A DNA stretch of 27,520 bases from positions 1 to 27,520 of the forward strand of contig JAEZEJ010000106.1 of the NCBI GenBank assembly GCA_023417775.1. Reading direction: 5' to 3'. A model generated the notes under the pieces. It searched no databases. It saw nothing but the letters and a program-made list of their open reading frames with translations, and was not told the origin of the DNA. Positions 16,735 through 24,243 of this stretch are shown in pieces; within the stretch, counting starts at the first letter, position 1, and the number at the start of each line of letters is the position of its first letter. Position numbers and translations under genes: made by a program. This DNA comes from Actinomycetes bacterium. Its GTDB lineage: Bacteria; Actinomycetota; Actinomycetes; Propionibacteriales; Nocardioidaceae.

Positions 16735-17690
16735 ATCAGCTCCTGCAACGACTGTCCGTGCTGGAAGCGGGGGAGTCGCCGGCTGTGCGGTACTGCGGTC
16801 GGCTCCTGTCCCTGGCCGGGGCCGATGTGGACTACGACGCGACCGCGCGGCACCGTCGCCCCCCGACCGCCGTCGACGACTATCTCGACCACGGCAAGCG
16901 TCCCCTGGAGTCGCCGGATGCCTCGGCCGGCGGGTACGACCTCGTCATCGGCGACCCGGGGTACGACTGGGACGGTCTCCCGGGCGAGGTCGTCACCGGC
17001 ACCGTCGACCCGTTCAGCGCGACCGGCTCCCGCGCCGCGTGGACGGCCTCGGAGATGGTGCTGGCCTCCATCGGCGGCAGCACGAACTACACGATGGCCT
17101 CCGATGGCACGCCGGTCTACGGCTTCGGCCGCCGCTTCCAGTACCTCGCCGGCACCTATCTCTATACGGCGCTCGTCTCCCTGCTCGGCGTGGAGCCCCC
17201 GGCACGCCCGGTCCATCCCCGCGTCCGAGTGGCCAATGACGAGGTCGTCACCGCGCTGCTGCCCTATGGCACGACCCAGTACGCCTACAACGGCACCACC
17301 ACCACGGTCGAGCAGTCCGGTCCGCGATTCGTCGCCGCCTGCTCCGACGGATATCTGTGCGTCTACGCGGGAGGCTCGTGGGCCGATCAGGCCGAACTGC
17401 TGGGCGACATCGTCGACCCGGAGGATCCGCGATTCACGGCCATCGGCTCCCGCTTCGCGCATGCCGAGGAGCTGGGCGAGCTCATTCAGAAGTGGAGCGG
17501 GAACCACACGGTCGCCGAGGCCGTCCGTGCGGCGGACGCGGCCTCGGTGGCCGTCGCCCCCTGTTACGAGCTCGCCGATGCCGTGGCCGACGCCAGCCTC
17601 TTCGAGAACGGCGTGCTCACCCGAGAACGGCTCGACGACCGCGAGGTCGTCCTCGCCGGACTCGCCTACCACGTGAGGGAGACATCGTGA
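16731..17690 (+). CDS. CaiB-like protein without catalytic Asp (putative CoA-transferase partner subunit)
   Basis: A 319-residue divergent member of the class III CoA-transferase (CaiB/BaiF) fold, about 80-100 residues shorter than usual. The family N-terminal pattern survives weakly (SVLEAGESPAVRYCGRLLSLAGADVDYD), and the segment TASEMVLASIGGSTNYTMAS matches the region before the active site. At the catalytic Asp position (compare SDPIAG and ADLSAG in the two other CaiB proteins here) it reads FQYLAG, so Gln137 stands in for Asp. That argues against independent catalysis. It overlaps and is coupled to the full-length CaiB gene downstream. Heteromeric class III transferases such as BbsEF, and the two-domain DddD, give precedent for a paired arrangement. 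Function as a structural or substrate-binding partner is inference. Confidence 0.7.
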   Translation: MNQLLQRLSVLEAGESPAVRYCGRLLSLAGADVDYDATARHRRPPTAVDDYLDHGKRPLESPDASAGGYDLVIGDPGYDWDGLPGEVVTGTVDPFSATGSRAAWTASEMVLASIGGSTNYTMASDGTPVYGFGRRFQYLAGTYLYTALVSLLGVEPPARPVHPRVRVANDEVVTALLPYGTTQYAYNGTTTTVEQSGPRFVAACSDGYLCVYAGGSWADQAELLGDIVDPEDPRFTAIGSRFAHAEELGELIQKWSGNHTVAEAVRAADAASVAVAPCYELADAVADASLFENGVLTRERLDDREVVLAGLAYHVRETS

Positions 17691-18976
17691 CCGACGAGAT
17701 GCTGCCGTTACGCGACATCCGCGTCCTGGACCTGACCCATGTGTGGTCCGGGCCGAGCGCGACCCGCCTGCTGGCCGGCCTCGGCGCCGAGGTGATCAAG
17801 GTGGAGGGTGCGGGTCGCCGCGACTTCCTCCGCGGCACCGGCACCGCCGATGCCCGCAGCAGGTATCCCGACCAGGACTACGGCGACGATCCGTGGAACC
17901 GCAATGCCTGGTTCAACACCGTCAACACCGACAAACGCGATGTCGTGCTCGACCTCAAGGACCCCGAGGGGCTGGAGGTGGCGCTGCGGCTCGCGGCCCA
18001 GTCCCACCTGGTGATGGCGAACTTCCGGCCAGGCGTGCTCGATCGGATGGGATTGGGCTATGCGGCCCTTCGCGAGCGCCGGCCGGACATCAGTCTCATC
18101 GAGATGACCGGCTACGGCAGCAGCGGCCCGATGGCGGGACTGCAGGCCTACGGCGCCCAATTCGATGCGATGAGCGGTTCGGCCTTCCTCACCGGAGACG
18201 GACGTGAGCCGCTGCTGACCGGCTTCGCGCTCAGCGACCCGATCGCCGGCCTCGCCGCGGCCACCGCCGCGCTCTCGGTGATCGCCCAGTGGCGGCGCAC
18301 CGGTCGCGGCTCCTGTATCGAGGTGGTGCAGCGCGACGCGATGGTCCCGCTGCACGGTGAGTACCTGCTCGCGGCCTCCCGCGACGAACATGTCGCCGAG
18401 GGGCTCAACGCGGACGGGCAGATCCCCGTCCAGGCGATGCTCGACCTGGGCTCCGGAGGCTGGCTGGCCCTGTCGGTACACGACCAAGGCGCCTGGGAAC
18501 GGCTGCTCGCCCTGCTCGATGAGCAGGCGACCACCGCGCTCGAGGGGGCGCGGAGCGTCGATGAGGCGAGCACCGACCGGGCGCACGTCCATGCGGTCCT
18601 CACCGCGTGGGCCCGGAGACGCGGCGAGGATGGCGGCGAGCTGGCGCGGACGCTGCAACGGCACGGCATCGCCGCGGCCCCGGTCAACACCTCCGCCGAT
18701 GTCTACGAGGACCCCGACCTCAACGAGGGCGGCTTCCTGGTCGAGCTCGACCATCCGCGCGTCGGGAGGCATCGCTACCCGGGTCTGCCCCTGACCATCG
18801 ACGGTCGACGCTGCGCTCCCCGCGAGCCGGCGCCGATCCTCGACGCCGATACCGACGACGTCCTTCGCGAACGGCTCGACCTGCCCGAGGCGGAGCTGGC
18901 GCGACTGCGCGCCACCGGGGTCATCGGCGCCCCCGGCGACCTCACCCCGTCCAGAAACCTGCAAGCACACAAGTGA
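17687..18976 (+). CDS. CaiB/BaiF (class III) CoA-transferase, full length
   Basis: A 429-residue enzyme of the class III CoA-transferase family. It starts with the classic VLDLTHVWSGPSATRLLAGLG then AEVIKVE, has NTDKRDVVLDLKDPEG near 90, NFRPGVLDRMGLGY, and the catalytic Asp184 in LSDPIAGLAAATAAL, which forms an aspartyl-CoA anhydride in this family. The C-terminal part has GIAAAPVNTSADVYEDPDL, the usual small-domain motif. Start GTG 17687 overlaps the stop of the Asp-less CaiB gene; ATG 17699 is possible. Probable role: activating the imported acid with CoA from a donor thioester, with the upstream protein as partner. The acid is unknown. Confidence 0.88.
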   Translation: MTDEMLPLRDIRVLDLTHVWSGPSATRLLAGLGAEVIKVEGAGRRDFLRGTGTADARSRYPDQDYGDDPWNRNAWFNTVNTDKRDVVLDLKDPEGLEVALRLAAQSHLVMANFRPGVLDRMGLGYAALRERRPDISLIEMTGYGSSGPMAGLQAYGAQFDAMSGSAFLTGDGREPLLTGFALSDPIAGLAAATAALSVIAQWRRTGRGSCIEVVQRDAMVPLHGEYLLAASRDEHVAEGLNADGQIPVQAMLDLGSGGWLALSVHDQGAWERLLALLDEQATTALEGARSVDEASTDRAHVHAVLTAWARRRGEDGGELARTLQRHGIAAAPVNTSADVYEDPDLNEGGFLVELDHPRVGRHRYPGLPLTIDGRRCAPREPAPILDADTDDVLRERLDLPEAELARLRATGVIGAPGDLTPSRNLQAHK

Positions 18977-18989
18977 TGGAGAGAACACG

Positions 18990-19730
18990 ATGAGCACCAC
19001 TGTCAGCTACGAGTCCACCGATGGCGTCGCCGTCATCGCCCTCAACCGGCCGGAGAAGCTCAACGCCCTCAACAGCCAGCTGGTCGCCGATCTCGAACAA
19101 GCACTCATCCGATTCCGGGACTCCTCGGACAAGGCCGCGGTGCTCACCGGCACGGGGGAGCGGGCCTTCTCCGCAGGAGCGGACCTCGACGACAACCCGA
19201 TGGACCTCTTCCGGGCCGTGCCGCATGTGGGATTCGAGATCGACAAGCCGATCGTCGCCGCGGTGCACGGCCATGTGATCGGCGGGGGATATGTCCTCGC
19301 CCAGCACTGCGACCTGATCGTGGCCGCCGACACCGCACGGTTCTTCTACCCGGAGGCGATGATCGGCTTCACCGGAGGCATCTCGGCCGGTCTGGCGGCA
19401 CGTGTCCCGCTCAAGCATGCGATGGAGTTCCTGCTGCTCGGCGAGCCGATGTCGGCCGAGCGGGCCTATGAGATCGGCATGGTCAACCGCTGCGTGCCCT
19501 ATGGCGACCATCTCGAGCTGGCGACCGCCTGGGCACGCCGGCTCGCCGACAGCTCCCCGCTCGTGGTGAGCCGGTTGCGCAAGGACTGCGAGGAGACCGT
19601 CCTGCGTTCCCCGTCGGAGCGGGCCGCGCGGATCCGCTACGACCTCTCCACCGTCAACGACAGCAAGGACTACGCCGAGGCTCTCGCGGCGCGCGCCGAG
19701 AAGCGTCAGCCGAACTGGGTGGGCGCGTGA
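18990..19730 (+). CDS. Enoyl-CoA hydratase/isomerase (crotonase) family protein 2
   Basis: A 246-residue crotonase-fold enzyme with a typical start (VAVIALNRPEKLNALNS), oxyanion-hole segments FSAGADLDD and AVHGHVIGGGYVLAQHCD, and the second-Glu motif YPEAMIGFTGG. The Glu equivalent to crotonase Glu164 is present, but the Glu144 position is Val (GGGYVLA). One-Glu members often act as isomerases, dehydratases or CoA-ester lyases rather than classical hydratases. ATG 18990 has GGAGAG about 6 bases upstream, and the gene follows the CaiB gene by 13 bases. Its stop overlaps the GTG of the next CaiB gene. It shares little with crotonase 1 of the same operon, so the two probably act on different steps. 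Confidence 0.88.
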   Translation: MSTTVSYESTDGVAVIALNRPEKLNALNSQLVADLEQALIRFRDSSDKAAVLTGTGERAFSAGADLDDNPMDLFRAVPHVGFEIDKPIVAAVHGHVIGGGYVLAQHCDLIVAADTARFFYPEAMIGFTGGISAGLAARVPLKHAMEFLLLGEPMSAERAYEIGMVNRCVPYGDHLELATAWARRLADSSPLVVSRLRKDCEETVLRSPSERAARIRYDLSTVNDSKDYAEALAARAEKRQPNWVGA

Positions 19731-20944
19731 CCTCCCAGCGGGCCCCGGAGTCGCCCCCGGACGCCTCGCGGGAGGAGGACGCCGGAAAGCCGCTGCGGGG
19801 GCTGACGGTCCTCGATCTCTCGCGAGTGCTCACCGGCCCCTATGCGGCGATGCTGCTGGGCGACCTGGGTGCTCGGGTCATCAAGGTGGAACGGCCGGGG
19901 CTCGGGGACGAGACCCGCGGCTGGGGGCCGCCCTTCGTCGGCACCGGCGAGGGCCGCACCAGCACCTATTTCCTGTCGGTCAATCGCAACAAGGAGTCGA
20001 TCGGGCTGGACCTGCGCGATCCCGATGACCGCGAGGTGCTGCTCGGCCTGACCCGCAAGGCGGACATCCTCGTGGAGAACTTCCGTCCGGGAGTGCTGGA
20101 GCGCCTGGGCCTCGGCCATGACGTCTTCCGCGAGACGAATCCCCGCTTGATCGTCGTCTCGATCAGCGGCTTCGGGCACGACGGACCCTCCGCGCAGCGC
20201 GCCGGATACGACCAGATCATCCAGGGCGAGGCCGGGGTGATGAGCATGACCGGCCCCGATGCCGGGCAGCCCACCAAGGTCGGTCTGCCGATCGCCGATC
20301 TGTCGGCGGGCATGTTCGGGGTCATCGGGGCGCTGGCCGCCGTCGAGGAGCGGCACCGCACCGGTCGTGGCCGGGTGGTGCACACCTCGCTGCTGAGCAG
20401 CCTGGTCGGCATGCACACCTTCCAGGGCACCCGATGGCTGCTGGGCAAGGAACTGCCCGAGGCCTCGGGCAACAACCATCCCACCGTCTCGCCCTATGGC
20501 GCCTACCGCTGCTCCGATGGAGAGCTCGTCCAGATCGCCGTGGGCAATCAGAGCCTGTGGAATCGGTTCGCTCCGGCGGTGGGCATCGATGCCGATGATC
20601 CGCGCTTCGCGACCAATGAGGCGCGGCGGAAGCACGAGGAGGAGCTGGACCTGCTGATCGGCGGCGCCTTCGGCACCCGGTCGGCCCGCGAGTGGACCGA
20701 TGAGCTGGAGCTCGCGGGGGTGCCGACCGGGGTGATCCGCACGCTCGAGGACGTCTACGCCGACCCCCAGGTCATCTCCCAGGGGCTCGTCGCCGATGTC
20801 GACGACCCCCGTCTCGGCCCGTTGAAGGTTCCCGGCAACCCGATCCGCTGGGACGACGACGCACCAGCACAGCGACACCGCCCCGCGCCGCTGCTCGACG
20901 AACACGGAGAGCAGCTGCGCCGGTGGGCGGCACACGATCAGTGA
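19727..20944 (+). CDS. CaiB/BaiF (class III) CoA-transferase, third copy
   Basis: A 405-residue class III CoA-transferase. Motifs: LTVLDLSRVLTGPYAAMLLG then DLGARVIKVERPG, NRNKESIGLDLRDP, VENFRPGVLERLGLG, the catalytic Asp191 in IADLSAGMFGVIGALA, and GVPTGVIRTLEDVYADPQV with the usual late segment VPGNPIRWDD. This is a standard formyl-CoA-transferase/crotonobetainyl-transferase type sequence and is more canonical than the pair at 16731-18976. GTG 19727 overlaps the stop of crotonase 2. A first transferase to activate the substrate and a second to recycle CoA from a product is one reading of three CaiB genes in one operon. Confidence 0.92.
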   Translation: MTSQRAPESPPDASREEDAGKPLRGLTVLDLSRVLTGPYAAMLLGDLGARVIKVERPGLGDETRGWGPPFVGTGEGRTSTYFLSVNRNKESIGLDLRDPDDREVLLGLTRKADILVENFRPGVLERLGLGHDVFRETNPRLIVVSISGFGHDGPSAQRAGYDQIIQGEAGVMSMTGPDAGQPTKVGLPIADLSAGMFGVIGALAAVEERHRTGRGRVVHTSLLSSLVGMHTFQGTRWLLGKELPEASGNNHPTVSPYGAYRCSDGELVQIAVGNQSLWNRFAPAVGIDADDPRFATNEARRKHEEELDLLIGGAFGTRSAREWTDELELAGVPTGVIRTLEDVYADPQVISQGLVADVDDPRLGPLKVPGNPIRWDDDAPAQRHRPAPLLDEHGEQLRRWAAHDQ

Positions 20945-20961
20945 GGCAAAGGAGAGAACAC

Positions 20962-22230
20962 ATGGAAGAGCGAACACAGGTCGCCGACGCGAAGACCCCG
21001 ACTGCCGAGGTCGGCACGCTGCCGCCGGTGGGGCAGGTCCCGGAGACCATGCACGCCCAGGTGGTGCGCCCGGACCGGTACGGGGATCCGCAGACCGCCT
21101 TCGCCCCCGAGACGGTCCCGACACCGGGCATCGCCGCCGACGAGGTCCTCATCGGGGTGATGGCCGCCGGGGTCAACTACAACAATGTCTGGGCGGCGCG
21201 CGGCTACCCGGTGGACCAGGTCGCGGTGCGTCAGAGGCGAGGAGAGGCCGAGGACTTCCACATCGGCGGCTCCGATGCGTCCGGCATCGTCTACGCCGTC
21301 GGCGATGCGGTCACTGACTGGCAGGTGGGCGATCATGTCGTCGTCCATCCGGGGGTCTGGGATGCCGACGATCCATGGATCGCCGCGGGACGCGACCCGA
21401 TGATCGCGCCCTCGGCGAAGATCTGGGGCTACGACACCAACTACGGATCCTTCGGCCAGTTCGCGCGGGTGCAGTCCCATCAGCTGATGCCGAAGGCCGA
21501 TCACCTCTCCTGGGCCGAAGCGGCCGCTCCGACGCTGGTGGGCACCACCGCCTACCGGATGCTGCAGGGGTGGCAGGGCAACACGGTGCAGGAGGGCGAC
21601 CTCGTGCTCGTCTGGGGCGGCTCGGGAGGTCTGGGTACTCAGGCATCGCAGCTGGTCCGCGCCGCCGGTGGCCGAGCGGTCGCCGTGGTGTCCGATGACG
21701 AGCGCGGCGCCTTCGCCATGAAGTACGGCGCCATCGGCTATATCAACCGCTCGGAGTTCAGCCACTGGGGCATCCCGCCCCTCGTCGACGATGCGGACGG
21801 GCAGAAGGCCTGGTCCTCCGAGGCACGCCGATTCGGCAAGAAGCTGTGGGAGGTCGCCGGTGGACGCGAGGACCCGGCCATCGTCTTCGAGCACCCGGGC
21901 GCCGCCACGATCCCGACCAGCGTCTTCCTCTGCCGGCCCGGCGGCATGGTCGTCATCTGCGCCGGCACCACGGGCTTCGACGCCATGGTCGACCTGCGCT
22001 ACCACTGGACCCGCCAGAAGCGGCTGCAGGGATCGCATGGCACCAACGACGCCCAGGCCTATGCCTACAACGACCTCGTCCGCGAGGGCGCGATCGATCC
22101 GTGCGTCGGCCGGGTCGTCCCGTTCTCCGATCTCCCCCTCGTCCATGCGCAGATGGGCCGCGGCGAGGAGGTGTTCGGCAACACCGTCGTGCTGGTGGGA
22201 GCTGCCACGCCCGACGAGGGACGCGCCTGA
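20962..22230 (+). CDS. Crotonyl-CoA reductase/carboxylase-family enoyl-CoA reductase
   Basis: A 422-residue zinc-free MDR protein closely matching the Ccr family: GVNYNNVWAARGYP near residue 71, HIGGSDASGIVYAVG, SHQLMPKADHLSWAEAAAPTL, the NADPH-binding VWGGSGGLGTQASQLVR, and IVFEHPG ending in GGMVVICAGTTG. In Kitasatospora setae Ccr the CO2 pocket is Asn81, Phe170, Glu171 and His365. Here the Asn is kept (GVNYNN) and the His is kept (His359 in QGSH), but the Phe-Glu pair reads Tyr157-Asp158 in WGYDTNYG. It may therefore reduce an enoyl-CoA with weakened or no carboxylation. AAGGAGAG precedes the ATG by 6 bases. It would reduce the unsaturated CoA ester made by the crotonase-fold enzymes; whether the substrate is acrylyl-, crotonyl- or a substituted enoyl-CoA is open. 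Confidence 0.85.
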   Translation: MEERTQVADAKTPTAEVGTLPPVGQVPETMHAQVVRPDRYGDPQTAFAPETVPTPGIAADEVLIGVMAAGVNYNNVWAARGYPVDQVAVRQRRGEAEDFHIGGSDASGIVYAVGDAVTDWQVGDHVVVHPGVWDADDPWIAAGRDPMIAPSAKIWGYDTNYGSFGQFARVQSHQLMPKADHLSWAEAAAPTLVGTTAYRMLQGWQGNTVQEGDLVLVWGGSGGLGTQASQLVRAAGGRAVAVVSDDERGAFAMKYGAIGYINRSEFSHWGIPPLVDDADGQKAWSSEARRFGKKLWEVAGGREDPAIVFEHPGAATIPTSVFLCRPGGMVVICAGTTGFDAMVDLRYHWTRQKRLQGSHGTNDAQAYAYNDLVREGAIDPCVGRVVPFSDLPLVHAQMGRGEEVFGNTVVLVGAATPDEGRA

Positions 22231-22263
22231 CCACCATCCGAAGCGAAGAAGAAAGCAGGACCC

Positions 22264-22845
22264 ATGCTGGACACGCAATGCCCACCCGAGATCGCCGCAT
22301 TCGCCGAGCGCTGCCGCGAACTCATCCGCACCACCGATGACGAGAATCGGCTGACCCGGGAGATCGCCCGCGATCTGACCCAGGTGCTCGACGCCGGATT
22401 CGACCTGCCCGAGGAGCTCCGCCGCCCCCACGAGGAGCGCTATGTCATGTACCCGCTCTATGTGAGCGACGATGACGATCTCAGCATCGCCAGCGCCGTG
22501 TGGAATGTCGCCCAGGGGACTCCCGTCCACGGCCATGAGACCTGGGGAGTGGTCGGCATCTACTCCGGTCAGGAGACCGAGCGGCAGTACGAGAAGCCGC
22601 AGCGCGAGGGTGTGCCGCTCTCGGCGGTCGACCAGGCCGTCTGGTCGCCGGGACAGGTGACCGTCTGCTGCACCGTCGACGACGACGTCCACCAGGTGTG
22701 GAACGAGGGGGATGTGCCCTGCGTCGGCATCCACGTCTACGGACGCGACATCGGTCGGCTGGAGCGCCGATCCTACGACCCCGAGACGGGCGACCAGTCC
22801 TGGTTCGTCTCGACCTGGCCCACCGACAATGCCGAGGAGAAGTGA
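22264..22845 (+). CDS. Cysteine dioxygenase-like cupin (thiol dioxygenase family)
   Basis: A 193-residue single-cupin protein. The metal site is visible as VHGHETWG (His89, His91) and DDVHQVWN (His143), and a Tyr in IHVYGRD (Tyr159) falls where cysteine dioxygenase has its active-site Tyr157. The spacing, 54 residues from His89 to His143 and 16 to the Tyr, matches that family well. The Cys that forms the Cys-Tyr crosslink in mammalian enzymes is absent, as in bacterial thiol dioxygenases such as 3-mercaptopropionate dioxygenase. Predicted to bind Fe(II) and oxidise a thiol to a sulfinate, though the substrate is not readable. It lies 33 bases after the reductase and 2 bases before the AhpD-like gene. 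In the context of a sulfonate-type importer and CoA-transferases, a sulfur-containing acid is a candidate substrate. Confidence 0.78.
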   Translation: MLDTQCPPEIAAFAERCRELIRTTDDENRLTREIARDLTQVLDAGFDLPEELRRPHEERYVMYPLYVSDDDDLSIASAVWNVAQGTPVHGHETWGVVGIYSGQETERQYEKPQREGVPLSAVDQAVWSPGQVTVCCTVDDDVHQVWNEGDVPCVGIHVYGRDIGRLERRSYDPETGDQSWFVSTWPTDNAEEK

Positions 22846-22847
22846 CC

Positions 22848-23177
22848 ATGTACGAGCTCACCGATCGCCAGTACGCCAAGAACATCCGCAAGGCCGATCC
22901 CGATGCCTTCGCCGCCTACACGGCCTATCACGAGGAGGTGCTGCGAGGCGACAGCTCGCCGCTGGATGCGCGCACCACCGAGATGATCGCCCTCGGCGTG
23001 GCCTTCACGACCCAGTGCCCGCACTGCATCCACAGCCACAGCGTCGCCGCGCGATCGGCCGGCGTGACCGAGGAGGAGCTGGCCCGGGTGATCCACATCG
23101 CCAGTGCACTGCGATCGGGCGGAGCGATGACCCACGGGATGGTCGCCTGGAAGTTCTTCGACGAGGACGCCGGCTGA
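22848..23177 (+). CDS. Carboxymuconolactone decarboxylase/AhpD-family protein with CxxC
   Basis: A 109-residue all-helical protein with the AhpD core: EMIALGVAFTTQ followed by CPHCIHSHS, in which Cys57, Cys60 and His64 fit the CxxCxxxH redox motif of alkylhydroperoxidase D, and a helix EEELARVIHIASALRSGGA. Proteins of this size usually form hexamers or trimers and reduce peroxides or serve as thiol-disulfide partners. GAGGAGA, lying at the end of the cupin gene, is 7 bases before the ATG, so the two are almost certainly co-translated. It could recycle or protect the thiol chemistry of the cupin; that is inference. Last gene before the strong hairpin. Confidence 0.85.
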   Translation: MYELTDRQYAKNIRKADPDAFAAYTAYHEEVLRGDSSPLDARTTEMIALGVAFTTQCPHCIHSHSVAARSAGVTEEELARVIHIASALRSGGAMTHGMVAWKFFDEDAG

Positions 23178-23205
23178 GTGATCGATCCGCGTTGACAGAG
23201 TCGCC

Positions 23206-23258
23206 GGGGTTCACCGCGGCGGGACAGCGGGTGCCGCTGTCCCGTCGGGGTGAACCCC
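23206..23258 (+). terminator. Nested perfect hairpin after the CoA-ester operon
   Basis: Two nested perfect inverted repeats: outer arms GGGGTTCACC (23206-23215) and GGTGAACCCC (23249-23258), inner arms CGGGACAGCGG (23220-23230) and CCGCTGTCCCG (23234-23244) with a 3-base loop. Only small bulges separate inner and outer stems. It starts 28 bases after the AhpD-like stop. There is no T-run, so it would be a GC-type terminator of the kind common in actinobacteria, or an mRNA 3' stabiliser. Confidence 0.65.
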
Positions 23259-23277
23259 TCGGGCGTCGCCGCCGGCC

Positions 23278-24195
23278 GTGAGCGTCGTCGGTTCGGCCGT
23301 CGTCCCGGTGGTGCTCGCCATCGCGCTGGGCGTCGGCGCGCGGCGGATCGTCGGTCAGGCGTCCGCCTGGCGCGGCCTGGAATGGCTCACCTACTACTGC
23401 TTCACTCCGGCGATGATCGCCTCGGCGATCGGCGCGGCCGAGCTGCGTGCGGCGGCGTTCCCGCCGATCCTCTCGGCGCTGGGCCTGCCGACCGTGGTCG
23501 TCGCGGCGGCCCTGCTGTCGCTGCGGGCACCGATGCGCCAGGATGCGGCGGCCACCGGGGCGGTGCTCCAGGGATCGATCCGGTTCAACGCCTATCTCGG
23601 GCTGGCCTACTCGAGCGCCCTGCACGGTGCCGCGGGCACGGCAGGCTTCGCGGTGACCGCTGCGGTGATGGTGCCCGTGGTGAACGCCTTGTCGGTCGGG
23701 ACCCTGGCCGCCTATCAGGCGCGCAGCGGTGCGAGCGCGATCCGCGCCGTCGTGCGCGAGGTGGCGGGCAATCCGCTGATCCTCGGGTGTCTGGGAGGCG
23801 TGGCGCTGAACCTCACCGGGGGAGTGCCGAGCCTCGCTGAGCCGGTGTTCTCGATGCTCGCCGGACCTGCCGTGGTGTGTGGCGCGATCCTGACCGGCAC
23901 GGCCCTGCAGTGGCAGCTGCGAGGCCCGGATCTCGTGGCCATCGCGATCGCCTCGAGCCTCAAGCTCCTGGTGCTCCCCGTCATCGCGATCATCGTGACC
24001 CTCCAGCTCGATGTCGACACCGTCGTGCGCGACTGCCTCGTCCTGGTGAGCGCCCTCCCCGCGGCCCCCTCGGCCTATGTGCTGGCGGTTCGCCTGGGCG
24101 GCGATGGCCGGCTGACGGCCTCCATCACGGGCGTGCAGACGCTGCTCTCGGTCATCACGATGCCGTGCATGCTGGCTCTCGTCGCGCTCACATGA
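23278..24195 (+). CDS. AEC (auxin efflux carrier)-family transporter
   Basis: A 305-residue integral membrane protein with about ten hydrophobic segments in a 5+5 pattern, as in the AEC/BASS-type transporters. Family-like stretches are LTYYCFTPAMIASAI in the first half, GAVLQGSIRFNAYLGLAYSS, GNPLILGCLGGVALN near residue 163 and a late SALPAAPSAYVLAVRLGGD. AEC members carry malate, malonate and other organic anions. GTG 23278 is the first start after the hairpin; no clear ribosome site precedes it. It may have its own promoter or be expressed by read-through. An export or uptake role for an acid linked to the upstream operon is possible but only positional. Confidence 0.85.
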   Translation: MSVVGSAVVPVVLAIALGVGARRIVGQASAWRGLEWLTYYCFTPAMIASAIGAAELRAAAFPPILSALGLPTVVVAAALLSLRAPMRQDAAATGAVLQGSIRFNAYLGLAYSSALHGAAGTAGFAVTAAVMVPVVNALSVGTLAAYQARSGASAIRAVVREVAGNPLILGCLGGVALNLTGGVPSLAEPVFSMLAGPAVVCGAILTGTALQWQLRGPDLVAIAIASSLKLLVLPVIAIIVTLQLDVDTVVRDCLVLVSALPAAPSAYVLAVRLGGDGRLTASITGVQTLLSVITMPCMLALVALT

Positions 24196-24243
24196 GCCTC
24201 GGTTCCGACCGAGCGCGCCGCTCAGCGGTAGAGTTCCTCCTCG

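Noticed and set aside
22264..22845. The cupin as a DMSP lyase (DddQ/DddW/DddL type)
   Set aside because: Metal-site wording and the placed Tyr fit cysteine dioxygenase-like proteins better; DMSP remains only one candidate substrate for the operon.
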